A program made the translations under genes and the position numbers. A stretch of DNA of 64,000 nucleotides from a bacterium (lineage in GTDB: Bacteria; Actinomycetota; Acidimicrobiia; Spongiisociales; Spongiisociaceae), in NCBI GenBank assembly GCA_028820935.1, contig JAPPHZ010000029.1, positions 1 to 64,000 on the forward strand, in the 5' to 3' direction. Of this stretch, positions 34,600-43,837 are shown piece after piece. The notes under the pieces are model-generated. The model saw only the letters and a program-made list of their open reading frames with translations. It did not search any database and was not told the DNA's origin. Every line of letters begins with the position of its first letter. Position 1 is the stretch's first letter.

Positions 34600-35514
34600 T
34601 TAGCCGGCGATGGACATCACCAGGCCGACCGCTACCAGCCCTACCCCGGTCCATTGCAGGTGGTGGAGGCGTTCGTGGAAGAAGATCACCCCACCGATCA
34701 CCGCGATAACCCGGCCGCTCTGGGAGAGCAACCCGATCAGCCAGGCCGGCGCGTAGGCCAGACCGTACCCGAAGGTCACGAAGGAGACGGCGTCGATTAC
34801 CCCGACCAGCACCAGGAGCCATCCGTTGCGCCAGGTGATCTTCGACTGCCTCTTGTCCCAGTCCTCCAGGCGAGACTCTTTTCCTTCCCGGTTCCTGTTC
34901 TGGGTAATCCGGGCGATGATCACGAATACCAGGGCGACGTACGCGACCGTGTAGAACCGCTGGGTGATGATGGTCCAGTTGGAGTCGAGGCCGTCCCGGA
35001 TGGGAATCTTCAGCCCGGCGTTGGAGAGCGATCCCACCAGCACCGCGATCATGGCGAAGACCGGTCCCCACGTGACTAGGCGGATCTTGGTGCCCTTCTC
35101 GATGACGAGCGAGGCCAGCACGGCACCTGCCGCGGCGATGGGAATACCGATCCACTGCACGGCGGTGGGCCTCTCCGCGAGCAGCCAGTAGGAGTAGAGC
35201 ACGGTGATCGCGCCCGACAGGGCGCTGATGGGGCTCACCACCGAGACCGGACCGAGCCGCAGGGCCATGTAGCTCCCCAGGAACGATGTTGCTGCGGCGG
35301 CGCCCAGCAGGCCCAGCAGGATGATCTGGTCCCTCGTGATCTGGTAGGGCACGCCGATCACCACCGCCCAGGCGATCATCACCACGAAGGCGATGGTCAG
35401 GGTGACGGTGGTGGAGCGCAGCACCCCGAAGCGGCGGGCCACGACCGCCGTGAGCAGGTTGTTGACGCCCAAGGTGATCGCCGTGATCAGCCCGAATACG
35501 GTCCCGATCAGCAT
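34600..35514 (-). CDS. EamA-family (DMT superfamily) transporter
   Basis: A 304-residue membrane protein with about ten predicted spans in two EamA repeats. The first repeat ends with RLGPVSVVSPISALSGAITVLYSYW and the second with FFHERLHHLQWTGVGLVAVGLVM, the typical EamA half-ends. A central charged loop (about 155-205; NREGKESRLEDWDKRQSK) is longer than usual. Probable metabolite exporter or importer. It lies downstream of, and on the same strand as, the nitrate/taurine-type ABC operon. Confidence 0.88.
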   Translation of the reverse strand: MLIGTVFGLITAITLGVNNLLTAVVARRFGVLRSTTVTLTIAFVVMIAWAVVIGVPYQITRDQIILLGLLGAAAATSFLGSYMALRLGPVSVVSPISALSGAITVLYSYWLLAERPTAVQWIGIPIAAAGAVLASLVIEKGTKIRLVTWGPVFAMIAVLVGSLSNAGLKIPIRDGLDSNWTIITQRFYTVAYVALVFVIIARITQNRNREGKESRLEDWDKRQSKITWRNGWLLVLVGVIDAVSFVTFGYGLAYAPAWLIGLLSQSGRVIAVIGGVIFFHERLHHLQWTGVGLVAVGLVMSIAG

Positions 35515-35562
35515 GATCTGTGTCGGGTCACTGCCGTGGACTGAGCCGGTTGTCGATTCGGA

Positions 35563-36780
35563 CTATTCGTGGAGTTGGTCTCCGGCGCGACCGGCAGCGC
35601 CGGCGGCTCCCGCCACCTTGGAGATGTCAGTCGTTCCGCTGACCCGTTGCGGCATCCAGCTGACCATCCGGTTGAACATCTGGTTGAGTCCATAGAAGGT
35701 CAGGAGCGAGTAGAAGGCGACCACGATGGCCACGATCACCAGCCGGGCCGTGTTGGTTTCCTGAACCGCCGCGGCGGCCATGAAGCCCAGTCCGGTCGGG
35801 AAGCCCAGGAACTCGGCGGCGATCGTCAACGACCACCCGAGCCCTCCGGCCAGCAGGAGCGCGGTACGTAGCTCCGGCATGGCGCCGGGAACCACCACCT
35901 TGAAATAGGTGCGCAGCCGCGACGCGCCCAGGGTACGGGCGCTCTCGATGTAACGGTCGGGTACGTTGGCAACAGCGTTCATGGTCGCCACCACCAGCAT
36001 CACCCACACGCCGAAGCCGATGAAGAGGGTGGTGGCGCGGAGGTCAACTCCGAGGGCGAACTGCATCCAGGGGATCGCCGCCAGCAACGGGATCATCCTC
36101 AGGAAGTTGAACGGCGCCCAAGAAATCTGGCGCAGGGCGGACCAGTAGGGAAGGGCGAGACCGGTAGCCAGGCCGGCGATCAACCCGACACCCAAGCCGG
36201 CCACCAGTCGGGAAAGGGTCATGAAGGAGTGGAATCCCAAGGCCAGGAACACGGCGGTCCAGGTCCTCGACTCAGCACCCTCGATGGCGGGGAACGGTGC
36301 CAACTCTCCGAATTGGAGGGTCAGGCCGGGCAAGCTGAAACCTCCGAACAGGTCCCAGTTCCCAGACAGTCTGTAAAGGGCGTTGTAGATTATGTAGTCG
36401 AATCCCGGCACGAGCGGATGTTCAAGAGTCCCCTTGGGTGCGATGTACGACACGATCTGCCAGCCCACCAGAAGCACCGCCCAGGTGATGAAGAAAAGCG
36501 GGTTGGTTCTTACGGCTTTCAGGATGCGCCGGGGCAGACGGACAATGCCCTTGCCTATCCTGATGACCGCTCCGACCGACGTTCGGTAGCGGAAGATGAA
36601 GGCGTAGGCCCAGAAAATAACGGCCCAGAAGAAGATGAATTGCCAGGTCAGATGGAGTGTGCCCTCTTCGAATTGCCAGTCTCCTAGCGGTGAGAATGCG
36701 AGGACGACCAGAGCCGAGCCGAAGACCCAGGCAGCCCAGCCGACCCAGAATAGGATCCGTAACACTCTGGTACGGCTCAA
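35563..36780 (-). CDS. ABC transporter permease, nitrate/sulfonate/taurine type (enlarged)
   Basis: A 405-residue permease, well above the usual 250-280. The C-terminal part carries the SsuC-type core with the EAA loop SARTLGASRLRTYFKVVVPG (about residues 280-299). The extra N-terminal 170 residues contain two or three further hydrophobic segments and a loop. The start is TTG 36780, overlapping the stop of the ATPase gene (TTGA) with AGGAAG upstream. It pairs with the permease at 37570. Confidence 0.88.
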   Translation of the reverse strand: MSRTRVLRILFWVGWAAWVFGSALVVLAFSPLGDWQFEEGTLHLTWQFIFFWAVIFWAYAFIFRYRTSVGAVIRIGKGIVRLPRRILKAVRTNPLFFITWAVLLVGWQIVSYIAPKGTLEHPLVPGFDYIIYNALYRLSGNWDLFGGFSLPGLTLQFGELAPFPAIEGAESRTWTAVFLALGFHSFMTLSRLVAGLGVGLIAGLATGLALPYWSALRQISWAPFNFLRMIPLLAAIPWMQFALGVDLRATTLFIGFGVWVMLVVATMNAVANVPDRYIESARTLGASRLRTYFKVVVPGAMPELRTALLLAGGLGWSLTIAAEFLGFPTGLGFMAAAAVQETNTARLVIVAIVVAFYSLLTFYGLNQMFNRMVSWMPQRVSGTTDISKVAGAAGAAGRAGDQLHE

Positions 36781-37553
36781 ACCTGGGTCGCTTCCTCTTC
36801 GGTGATTCCCAAGTGGGCCAGGATCGTCTTGGTGATGTCCACGGCGGCTGTGCTGGCTCGTACATCTTCGTCACGAGGGCGGGGCAGGTTCACTTGGATG
36901 TCATCCACCAGCTTCCCTTCGGCCAGGAGTATCACGCGATCGGCCAGTATTAATGCCTCCTCGATGTCGTGGGTCACGAAGAAGATTGTCTTCTGGGTCT
37001 CTTCCCATAGGTCCAGCAGCACGTCGTGAAGATTGCGGCGGGTGAAGTAGTCAAGGGATCCGAAGGGTTCGTCCATGAGGATCACGTCGGAGCCGACGGC
37101 CATGGCTGAAGCCAGCGCCACCCGCTTGCGCATGCCTCCGGAGAGTTCCCGGGGCCACGAGTCAGCGAAATCGGTCAGTCCGACAGCCTCCAACCAGTGG
37201 GCTGTAGTGCGCTCTCGTTCCTCATCGTCTACTTTCAGGGCGCGGAGGCCGAACTCGACGTTCTCCCGGACGTGCAGCCAGGGAAAGACCGTGTCCTGCT
37301 GGAATACCATCGCCCGGTCGGCGCCGGGTCCTTCGACAACCGTGTCTCCCAGCCTTATCTGGCCGGCGGTCGGCGGTTGAAGTCCGGCCAGGACCCGCAG
37401 CAGGGTGGTCTTTCCATGGCCGGATCGCCCGACCACACAGACGAACTCGCCGGGTTGGACTTCAAAGTTGACATCGTGGAGGGCGTTGACCAGCTGGCCG
37501 GACCGGTGCTCGAACACGCACCATAGGCCCTCGAAGCTGACGACTCTTGACAT
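36777..37553 (-). CDS. ABC transporter ATP-binding protein, nitrate/sulfonate/taurine type
   Basis: A 258-residue SsuB/TauB-type ATPase. Walker A GRSGHGKTTLL (near 43), Q-loop MVFQQDTVFPW (near 82), signature LSGGMRKRVALASAM (near 138) and Walker B VILMDEPFGSLD (near 158) are intact; the switch His is in FVTHDIEEAL. A strong AAGGAGGA precedes the ATG. It lies between two permease genes and energises both. Confidence 0.93.
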   Translation of the reverse strand: MSRVVSFEGLWCVFEHRSGQLVNALHDVNFEVQPGEFVCVVGRSGHGKTTLLRVLAGLQPPTAGQIRLGDTVVEGPGADRAMVFQQDTVFPWLHVRENVEFGLRALKVDDEERERTTAHWLEAVGLTDFADSWPRELSGGMRKRVALASAMAVGSDVILMDEPFGSLDYFTRRNLHDVLLDLWEETQKTIFFVTHDIEEALILADRVILLAEGKLVDDIQVNLPRPRDEDVRASTAAVDITKTILAHLGITEEEATQV

Positions 37554-37569
37554 AGCTGTTCCTCCTTGT

Positions 37570-38658
37570 CTACAGCCCTAGTCGGCGGCCAGCCTCGGAC
37601 CACCTGGTCAGGTAACGGATAACCACCAGCAGTAGTGCATCGACCACCACGGCAAGAACTCCGTAGAAGGTGATCAATGCCACGAGTGCTGACGGGGCTT
37701 GGAGTTGGCCGATCAAGAACCTCCAAATGTCGATCAGGTGGCCTCCGCCGACCTGTATCCCGAGCACTTCGACCAGGACGCCCAAACCCCAGGCACCTGC
37801 CAGCGCGATGCGGAATCCCCCCGCGATCTCGGGAACCGTGCCCGGCAGGTAGACCCAGCGGAATATCGAACGAGGTGTTCCGCCCAGGGTCAGGGCCGAC
37901 TCCACGATCCCGACGGGAATGTTCTCGGCAGCCCGCCGGCTGAAGAAGTACATGAGCAGGGTCGTGTAGAAGGTCACCAGGCCGATCGTGGTCATGATCG
38001 GCACCTCTACACCGAACCAGATGACGAAGAACGGTGCGGCGATGAAGATGGGGGCGGTTCCGAAGAAGGAGGCGATCGGGGTGAACACCTGGGCGACCTT
38101 CGGGAACACGAGGCTCGACAAGCCGATCGCGAGACCCGCAATGGTGCCGAACGCAGCACCGAGCAGGATCCGGATGATCGTTACGACCAGGTGTATGCCG
38201 TAGCCGTAGCAGTAGTCAGGTAGCTGGCCTAATGGGACCGGCTGAGGACCACTGGTCAGGGCAGCGGTTTCAGAAGTGTACTTCCATCCCACCAGGCTCG
38301 AGATGACCTGTCTAAAGGGATTGTTGACGTTTGCCGGGTGAAGATCGGGGCAGGCGTGGACGAACTTGATCCTCATGTCCTGGCTGGTTCCAAGGTTGCT
38401 CCAGAAGTGGGCTATGGCGCCTTCCTCCCGGAACAGTCCCCACACCCCCTGGAATATGTCCTGGAAGGGACCCACCGCGCCGAATGGCGGAGGGATGTCG
38501 TAGTGCCAAGGAGATACCTCGAGGGAGAGAAGTATCCAAGCAACGAAGAATAGCGTTATTCCTATGGCAATATAGATTATATTGGCAATTCTGCGCCGTC
38601 TTTTTTCTCGTTGTGCCTTGGCTCTCACATCGAGAACGTCGGTGGAGGTCATCGTCAC
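37570..38658 (-). CDS. ABC transporter permease, nitrate/sulfonate/taurine type (enlarged)
   Basis: A 362-residue permease. One membrane span near the N-terminus is followed by an 85-residue extracytoplasmic insertion (about 50-135) before the standard SsuC core, whose EAA loop is VESALTLGGTPRSIFRWVYLPG (around residues 250-270). The start is GTG 38658 or ATG 38652; I cannot separate them. It forms a two-permease transporter with the gene at 35563. Confidence 0.87.
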   Translation of the reverse strand: MTMTSTDVLDVRAKAQREKRRRRIANIIYIAIGITLFFVAWILLSLEVSPWHYDIPPPFGAVGPFQDIFQGVWGLFREEGAIAHFWSNLGTSQDMRIKFVHACPDLHPANVNNPFRQVISSLVGWKYTSETAALTSGPQPVPLGQLPDYCYGYGIHLVVTIIRILLGAAFGTIAGLAIGLSSLVFPKVAQVFTPIASFFGTAPIFIAAPFFVIWFGVEVPIMTTIGLVTFYTTLLMYFFSRRAAENIPVGIVESALTLGGTPRSIFRWVYLPGTVPEIAGGFRIALAGAWGLGVLVEVLGIQVGGGHLIDIWRFLIGQLQAPSALVALITFYGVLAVVVDALLLVVIRYLTRWSEAGRRLGL

Positions 38659-38741
38659 TGGATCTCAAGCCCCTTTACGTGGTGGCGACTGACGGAGCGC
38701 TCTTAGGAGGACGATCTGGTTGGTCTTTAGGTCACAAGCCA

Positions 38742-38773
38742 ACGCGGGGCCGGATGGTGATCCGACCCCGCGT
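38742..38773 (-). terminator. Strong GC stem-loop between binding protein and permease
   Basis: ACGCGGGGCCGGAT (38742-38755) pairs with the complementary stretch ending at 38773 over a 4-nt loop, with one G-U. On the transcribed minus strand no clear U-run follows. It lies just after the binding-protein gene and before the first permease, a position typical of attenuating or mRNA-protecting hairpins in importer operons. Confidence 0.65.
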
Positions 38774-38828
38774 CGGTCCTTCTCGCTTGCCTGCATCAGG
38801 CAAGTCGTGTCGTCTTCGGCGGATGAGA

Positions 38829-40643
38829 CTAGCCGATCAGGGCTGCCTCAAGGAAGCGAAGACTGTCGTAGAAGTTGTAGTTGTCGTAGAGGGCCCGGGC
38901 CTGGTCGATCAGAGCCTGCTGGCTGGCCGACAGGTCCATGCCGCTCGCCCGAGCGAACAGGTCATCGGAGCGATCCTGCATGCCCTTGAGGTCGTAGTAG
39001 ATCTCCTGGGCCAGCAAGAACTCTTCCAATCCCGCCTGAGTGTCGTAGGTCTCGGACAGGACTCCCCTTGCCTTCAGGGCCTCGATCTGGGTCCTGAACA
39101 CCGTTTCGGGGTGGTAGCTCGGCAAGCTCAGATCCCACAGAGCTTCCTGGTCTTCCCAGTTGAAGGACGGATCGATCGTATCCCAGATCACTCCGATGTC
39201 TGCGGGCTCCATGGTCATGCCGCGCTTCTCGTTGATGATGTTGGCCTCGATCTCCCAACCCGTCTCCTGGACCGCGGGATCCTCGAGATAGGCGAGAATA
39301 CGGTTCGCCATAGCGACGACCCGATAGGCGAGATCCGGGTTCTCCTCGACCCATTCGCGGCGAGCCAAGAGGCCGGTGCCACCAACGGTGGACGAGGCGA
39401 TCGCGGTCTGCTGTGACAGGGCGTCGTGCTCGTACATCATGGCGAAGTTGATCAGCGGATCCCACCCGTTGCGCATCATCTGCACGAGGGTCGGAGCGCC
39501 ATAGGGCATGGCGAACTCGATCCGGCCCGCTTGTGCGGAGAGCTGCACGATGGTCGGGTCATCCACGTACACCGGAGTGGAGTAGTTACGCCAGTCGTTG
39601 GTGGTGATGCGGATGGGCTGCGGGTTACCCGCGTCGTCCAGCACCGGGGATCCGTCCCGGCCTAGGAGTACTAACGGGTTGCCCTCGCCGTCCAGGGCCG
39701 GAATGTCCTCCACTACGTCCTCCCACCACTGGGGCAGGTAGGCGAAGAAGGCATCCGAGTACTGCGACTGCGTCGTGCTGTGCGGCGGGATATGGACTTC
39801 CTTACCGACCAACTGCTGTACCGCAGCCGTGGCCGCGTCCGAGAAGCTCATGCCCTCGTCCATGAACTCGAGAGCCGTCTTGGCCTCGCTGTCCGGGGCT
39901 ACCAGGATCGCATAGCCGACGTAGATGTCAGCAAAGTGGATGGGCGGAATGGTCTGACCGAAAGTCTCCAGAGTTCCGAAAACGCCAGGTACCCATCCCT
40001 GGGCGACATCGCCGTCACCACGCTCCAACCAGGGAACGATCTCCTGGGAGGCGGTGAAGTAGTGATAGGTCGGCTGGTTAGGAGTGATGGTGATACCCCA
40101 TTCCTCCCACCATCCCAGCTCGATCGGGATCTGCCAGTAGGCAAGGTCGGCGCAGCAGGGGTAGATGCCCATGCGGACCTCAGCAGCACGGATCTCGGGC
40201 GCCTCCACCATCATGGACTCGGCCAGTGCCATCTCGGCTTCCTCGGCCATCATGGAGGCTTCTTCGGCCTTCATCTCGGCGTCCGAAGCCATAGCGGCAG
40301 CCTCTTCGGCCTTCATCTCGGCGGCTTCCAAGGCGGCCTGTGCCTCCGCGTCGCCGGCTTCGGCGGCAGCCTTGGTGGCCTCTAGATCGGCCTGGGCTGC
40401 CTCAAGGGCCGCCTGGGCATCCGCAGCATCGGCCGCAGCCGCGTCGGCTTGCGCCTGGGCTTCCGCCGCCTGAGCCGCGGCTGCGTCGGCTGCCGCTTGG
40501 GCTTCCGCTGCCTGGGCTTCGGCCGCCGCAGCCTGGGCCGCCGCAGCGTCGGCTTCGGCTTCGGCCGAACCGTCGTCGCCGCAGGCTGACGCCAGCAACG
40601 CTAGGGCCACCATCAGGATGATGGCGCCACGAAACTTCTTCAT
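38829..40643 (-). CDS. ABC transporter substrate-binding lipoprotein, NitT/TauT type, with Ala-rich helical stalk
   Basis: A 604-residue lipoprotein. ATG 40643 is followed by a typical signal peptide and lipobox LLASAC (Cys21); upstream in-frame codons would destroy the signal. Residues about 28-145 are an Ala/Glu/Gln-rich low-complexity region of repeated AEAQAA-like units, later with Met (AEMKAEEA), strongly predicted as a long helix or coiled coil. The ligand domain begins near 148 (RMGIYPCCADLAYWQ) and is of the NMT1/TauA kind (GTGLLARREWVEENPDL near 430). It heads the minus-strand importer operon. The ligand is unknown. Confidence 0.9.
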   Translation of the reverse strand: MKKFRGAIILMVALALLASACGDDGSAEAEADAAAAQAAAAEAQAAEAQAAADAAAAQAAEAQAQADAAAADAADAQAALEAAQADLEATKAAAEAGDAEAQAALEAAEMKAEEAAAMASDAEMKAEEASMMAEEAEMALAESMMVEAPEIRAAEVRMGIYPCCADLAYWQIPIELGWWEEWGITITPNQPTYHYFTASQEIVPWLERGDGDVAQGWVPGVFGTLETFGQTIPPIHFADIYVGYAILVAPDSEAKTALEFMDEGMSFSDAATAAVQQLVGKEVHIPPHSTTQSQYSDAFFAYLPQWWEDVVEDIPALDGEGNPLVLLGRDGSPVLDDAGNPQPIRITTNDWRNYSTPVYVDDPTIVQLSAQAGRIEFAMPYGAPTLVQMMRNGWDPLINFAMMYEHDALSQQTAIASSTVGGTGLLARREWVEENPDLAYRVVAMANRILAYLEDPAVQETGWEIEANIINEKRGMTMEPADIGVIWDTIDPSFNWEDQEALWDLSLPSYHPETVFRTQIEALKARGVLSETYDTQAGLEEFLLAQEIYYDLKGMQDRSDDLFARASGMDLSASQQALIDQARALYDNYNFYDSLRFLEAALIG

Positions 40644-40725
40644 ACGGGGTCCTTCCGCTCGCTTGCTTGCCATGTTGGGCACAGTCAATTCCCAAGGATC
40701 ACGCCGCGTACCGGCGCAACCCATA

Positions 40726-40755
40726 TTTATAGCGCCTGTCGCTCTCCGATCCCAA
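40726..40755 (-). promoter_or_regulatory. Candidate promoter of the NitT/TauT-type importer operon
   Basis: On the minus strand TTGGGA (40755-40750) and TATAAA (40731-40726) are separated by 18 bp and lie about 80 bp upstream of ATG 40643. The match is four of six and five of six to sigma-70 consensus. Confidence 0.45.
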
Positions 40756-40911
40756 AGGGTGGCCGATTTCGAGCCGAGAGGGCTCGGAGGAGCCTGTGCA
40801 CTACGTCTGTCGGTGCCGGAACGGTTGGCCGGATCACTGTAGCAGGCACCCCCGGACCGCGCCCATGCGAGCCGTCCATCGGCGCATCGAACTTCGTTCC
40901 TGATGCAGCAG

Positions 40912-42615
40912 CTACTCGGAGGAGATTGGCAACTGGCCGGCCGGTACCAGGGAGAGGTAGAGGTCGCGCCGGTCGCCCGTTACCGAGCTGGTTACATCTG
41001 CGCTCTCGATCAGGTGGGTGTGGTAGGCGTGGTGCGAGTTGACGTAGACAACCCCGATGAAGGGGTATCCGTGCTCCGACTCGAGCAACTGGACCCTCCG
41101 GAAAGCTTCCGGGCGATCCCCGGCGGTTGCGGTAGCCAGGTCGGTCAGGGCCGGGATCAGCTCGGGGAGGACATCCTCGGGAGGCGCCTGCCAGCCCGGC
41201 CTCGGGAGCACGTAGCGGTAAGGATTGGCGTGCCAGCCGTGGCGGGTGACGGTCAGGTCGTAATCGGCGGTGACAAGCCTGGCGAGCCAGGTGGCTAGCC
41301 CGACGGGCGTCGGCTCGACTCTGATCCCGGCCTTGCTCCATGAACCCACCAAGACCTGGAAGAAGTCGTCCGGGTATAGGTCCTGCTCCGGATAGAGCAG
41401 TTCGAGGCTGATCCCGCCCTCGTACCCCGCCTCTGCCAGTATCTGCGCTGCCGCCTCGACATCCCGTTGGTATCCGGGTAGCTCGGTAGGGCCTTGACCG
41501 TACGCCAGCAAGGGATGGGAGGTGGACCACGGCGACGCCGCGCCCCCGAAGGCGATGTCGGCCAGTCCCTCCCGGTCCAGGGACAGCCATGCGGCCCGCA
41601 CCACGGCGCCGTCCGCGGTCCTGCCCGTGCGGGCGGCATGGAGCCAGATGGTCCATGCCGGTGTCTCGACCACCTCGAGCAGCGGATCCTCGGCCAGTCC
41701 GGCCGCCACCTCGATGGTGTCCGTCCGGATCAGGGCCACCTCTCCAGCCTCGATGGCGGCCACCCGGCCAGGTTCGTCCTCGATGATGCGAACCCGGAGG
41801 CGTCCGTAGCCTGGGAGGGCGGACGGGTCCCAGTATTCGGGGTTGGGTTCGAGAACCAGTTCCGAGCCGGGCGTATAGGAGACGAACCGTAACGGCCCGG
41901 TCCCGATCGGTGCCGTTCCGTGGCCGGGTGCGGTGTCGGTCAGGATCGACGAGAACCCGGTTCCGGTGGGGTCGGCGACTTCGAACAGGAAGGCGCTCGA
42001 CGGTTCCCTCAGCTCGAAGACGACCGTGTAGTCGTCGGTCGCGGTCACGCTGTCGAGGTTCCGGGCCCGTTGGCGTACGACCGGACCGCCCCCGGTGAGC
42101 GCCCGCGTGACGCTGTAGACCACGTCCTGGGCCGTGAAGTCGGCGCCGTTGTGGAACCGGACGCCCTGCCTCAAGCGGAAGGTGTAGGTCCTGCGGTCCT
42201 CGGAGATGCTCCATTCGGTGGCAAGGCGGGGTAGTACCTCGCCCGAGGGGCTGGTCCAGGCCAGGGTCTCGTAGACGGTGGTCAGCACCGGAGCGTCCCG
42301 ACCGCTGCCGTCGGAGTTGATCGGATCCAGCGTGCGTATGCCGGCCGGTTCCGAGATGACGATCTCGACGATCTCCGGCGCCTCGGGCGGGCCGGGTGTC
42401 GTGGTGGTGGTCGTCTCGGCCGGGATCGAGGTGGTGGTGGGCGGGACCGAGGTGGTGGTCGTGGTGGATGTCGACGTGGTGGTGGGCGGGACCGAGGTGG
42501 TGGTCGTGGTCGGTTGCGAGGTGGTGGCCGTGGTCGTGGTTGGCTGAGTGGTCGGGGGCTGTGTGGAGGGGGGCGCATCCCGTGCGCTCGTCCCGCAGGC
42601 CGCAGCGAAGAGCAC
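40912..42615 (-). CDS. ABC transporter substrate-binding lipoprotein, family 5; start unclear
   Basis: A family-5 solute-binding protein of about 567 residues: lipobox FAAAC, then a Thr/Pro-rich linker (about 60 residues) built on TTTTSVPPTTTS-like repeats, then the binding domain (YTFRLRQGVRFHNGADFTAQDVVYSV; GTGPLRFVSYTPGSELVL). The annotated GTG 42615 leaves only six residues before the Cys, too short for a signal peptide. The same frame continues upstream as HFQWILPILVLFAAAC, a plausible hydrophobic core, yet offers no ATG, GTG or TTG; ATG 42634 is in another frame. A non-standard start or a small frameshift is likely. No permease is adjacent. Confidence 0.85.
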   Translation of the reverse strand: MLFAAACGTSARDAPPSTQPPTTQPTTTTATTSQPTTTTTSVPPTTTSTSTTTTTSVPPTTTSIPAETTTTTTPGPPEAPEIVEIVISEPAGIRTLDPINSDGSGRDAPVLTTVYETLAWTSPSGEVLPRLATEWSISEDRRTYTFRLRQGVRFHNGADFTAQDVVYSVTRALTGGGPVVRQRARNLDSVTATDDYTVVFELREPSSAFLFEVADPTGTGFSSILTDTAPGHGTAPIGTGPLRFVSYTPGSELVLEPNPEYWDPSALPGYGRLRVRIIEDEPGRVAAIEAGEVALIRTDTIEVAAGLAEDPLLEVVETPAWTIWLHAARTGRTADGAVVRAAWLSLDREGLADIAFGGAASPWSTSHPLLAYGQGPTELPGYQRDVEAAAQILAEAGYEGGISLELLYPEQDLYPDDFFQVLVGSWSKAGIRVEPTPVGLATWLARLVTADYDLTVTRHGWHANPYRYVLPRPGWQAPPEDVLPELIPALTDLATATAGDRPEAFRRVQLLESEHGYPFIGVVYVNSHHAYHTHLIESADVTSSVTGDRRDLYLSLVPAGQLPISSE

Positions 42616-42730
42616 AAGGATCGGAAGTATCCACTGGAAGTGACGGTTCGCGCCGGCTCCTACCGGTGACTGAGCCCGTTCATGACTACCCGGACTCGCT
42701 TCCCGAGTTGCGGACCGCGCCGGGGTGCGA

Positions 42731-43255
42731 TCAGATGGAGAACTGATGAGTCGCCCCGTCGACCGTCACGGTGTAGTCCCCGGGCTCGAACCCGTTACCG
42801 ATCGGTACCACCACCTCGAACGGCTCAAGCACCTGGGCGCAGACGGAGCCGGGTTCCGGCGCAACGCTCCAAACCATGATCGTGTAGTCGCTCCCGTCCT
42901 CCGTGACCTCGGTGCGGGTCTCGTGGCAAGGTGTGGGATGGTCACCTTCGATCTCCACCGACACCTGCGGGGGGAAGGACTCGAGGATGGCCACCTCCAC
43001 GTTGCGGATGTAGGCCGGCGGGTCCTCTGCGGCCGGTTCGTCCGCCACGATCGTGGTGGTGGTCTCCTCGACCGGTGCGGGTCGGGTGCCGGCCGTGGTG
43101 TCGGTGACGGGATCAGTGGCTGTCGTGATCCCGGTCTGGGTGATCCCGGAGGACGTTTCCTCGTCGGAACCGCAGGCCGCGGACGCCATTGCCAGTACAG
43201 CGACGACCGGGAGGACTGCCAGGGAATTCCGGCGGCGCAGGTGGCGGAATTGCAT
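42731..43255 (-). CDS. Hypothetical lipoprotein
   Basis: A 174-residue lipoprotein: basic n-region, hydrophobic core and lipobox SAAC (Cys28), then a Thr-rich linker to about 85. The C-terminal 90 residues form a small beta-rich domain with two cysteines (TPCHETRTEV and GSVCAQVLEPFEVVVPIG), ending GDYTVTVDGATHQFSI. Similar short lipoprotein domains occur in actinobacteria and chloroflexi, without known function. A terminal Ig-like fold is inferred. Confidence 0.75.
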   Translation of the reverse strand: MQFRHLRRRNSLAVLPVVAVLAMASAACGSDEETSSGITQTGITTATDPVTDTTAGTRPAPVEETTTTIVADEPAAEDPPAYIRNVEVAILESFPPQVSVEIEGDHPTPCHETRTEVTEDGSDYTIMVWSVAPEPGSVCAQVLEPFEVVVPIGNGFEPGDYTVTVDGATHQFSI

Positions 43256-43282
43256 GCCGGGAGATTCTATCCGGCTGGGGGG

Positions 43283-43792
43283 CTAGGCCAGCCGGAGGAG
43301 GATGATGCCGGCCAGGGTGATCAGGTTGATCCGGGTGGAGTCGCGGATGGCGTTCCAACTCTCCGACTGCCAGCTGACGAACCACTCGGCGCCGACCACC
43401 TGGATGATGAGGAACCAGACCACCAGCGCCACCATGAAGCCCAGGTAGCCGAACAGTTTGGCCGCTTCCCAGGCGTCGGCAGGCGCCCCTAGGTTGACAG
43501 CCAGGAAGTAACTACCGACCAGCGACAGCACGGTGAACGTCATCTCCAATACGAGGATCGTGACGAAGGCGATCCGGTGGAGGATCGGCGACCGGATTGC
43601 CCGCCACTGCGTGCCCCTGTCCATGTTGGTGGTGTCCATCGTCATGATGTGCTCGACGAAGGCCAGGTTGGCGCCGGGTGCGGTGATGTTGTTCAGCACC
43701 ACGATGGCGCCCATCACTCCGGTCCCGAACAGGATCAGCAACGGGATGAGGCGGAATACCGTCTCGACGGTGGTGATGTCGGCGTCGATCAC
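43283..43792 (-). CDS. DUF2165-like small integral membrane protein
   Basis: A 169-residue protein with four predicted membrane spans. The start is GTG 43792 with GAGGAG 5 nt upstream. The segment FVEHIMTMDTTNMDRGTQWRAI after the first span, and VVGAEWFVSWQSESWN before the last span, are characteristic of the DUF2165 family. Function unknown. It probably shares a transcript with the downstream lipoprotein. Confidence 0.8.
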   Translation of the reverse strand: MIDADITTVETVFRLIPLLILFGTGVMGAIVVLNNITAPGANLAFVEHIMTMDTTNMDRGTQWRAIRSPILHRIAFVTILVLEMTFTVLSLVGSYFLAVNLGAPADAWEAAKLFGYLGFMVALVVWFLIIQVVGAEWFVSWQSESWNAIRDSTRINLITLAGIILLRLA

Positions 43793-43837
43793 TTGGCTCC
43801 TCGGTCGAAGTTCACGGTTACGGGGGAGTGATGGCCC

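Noticed and set aside
40727-42634. 635-codon open frame starting at ATG 42634
   Set aside because: It is out of frame with the family-5 binding domain and gives an Arg/His/Gly-rich product without domains; only its start codon is interesting for the start problem of the real gene.
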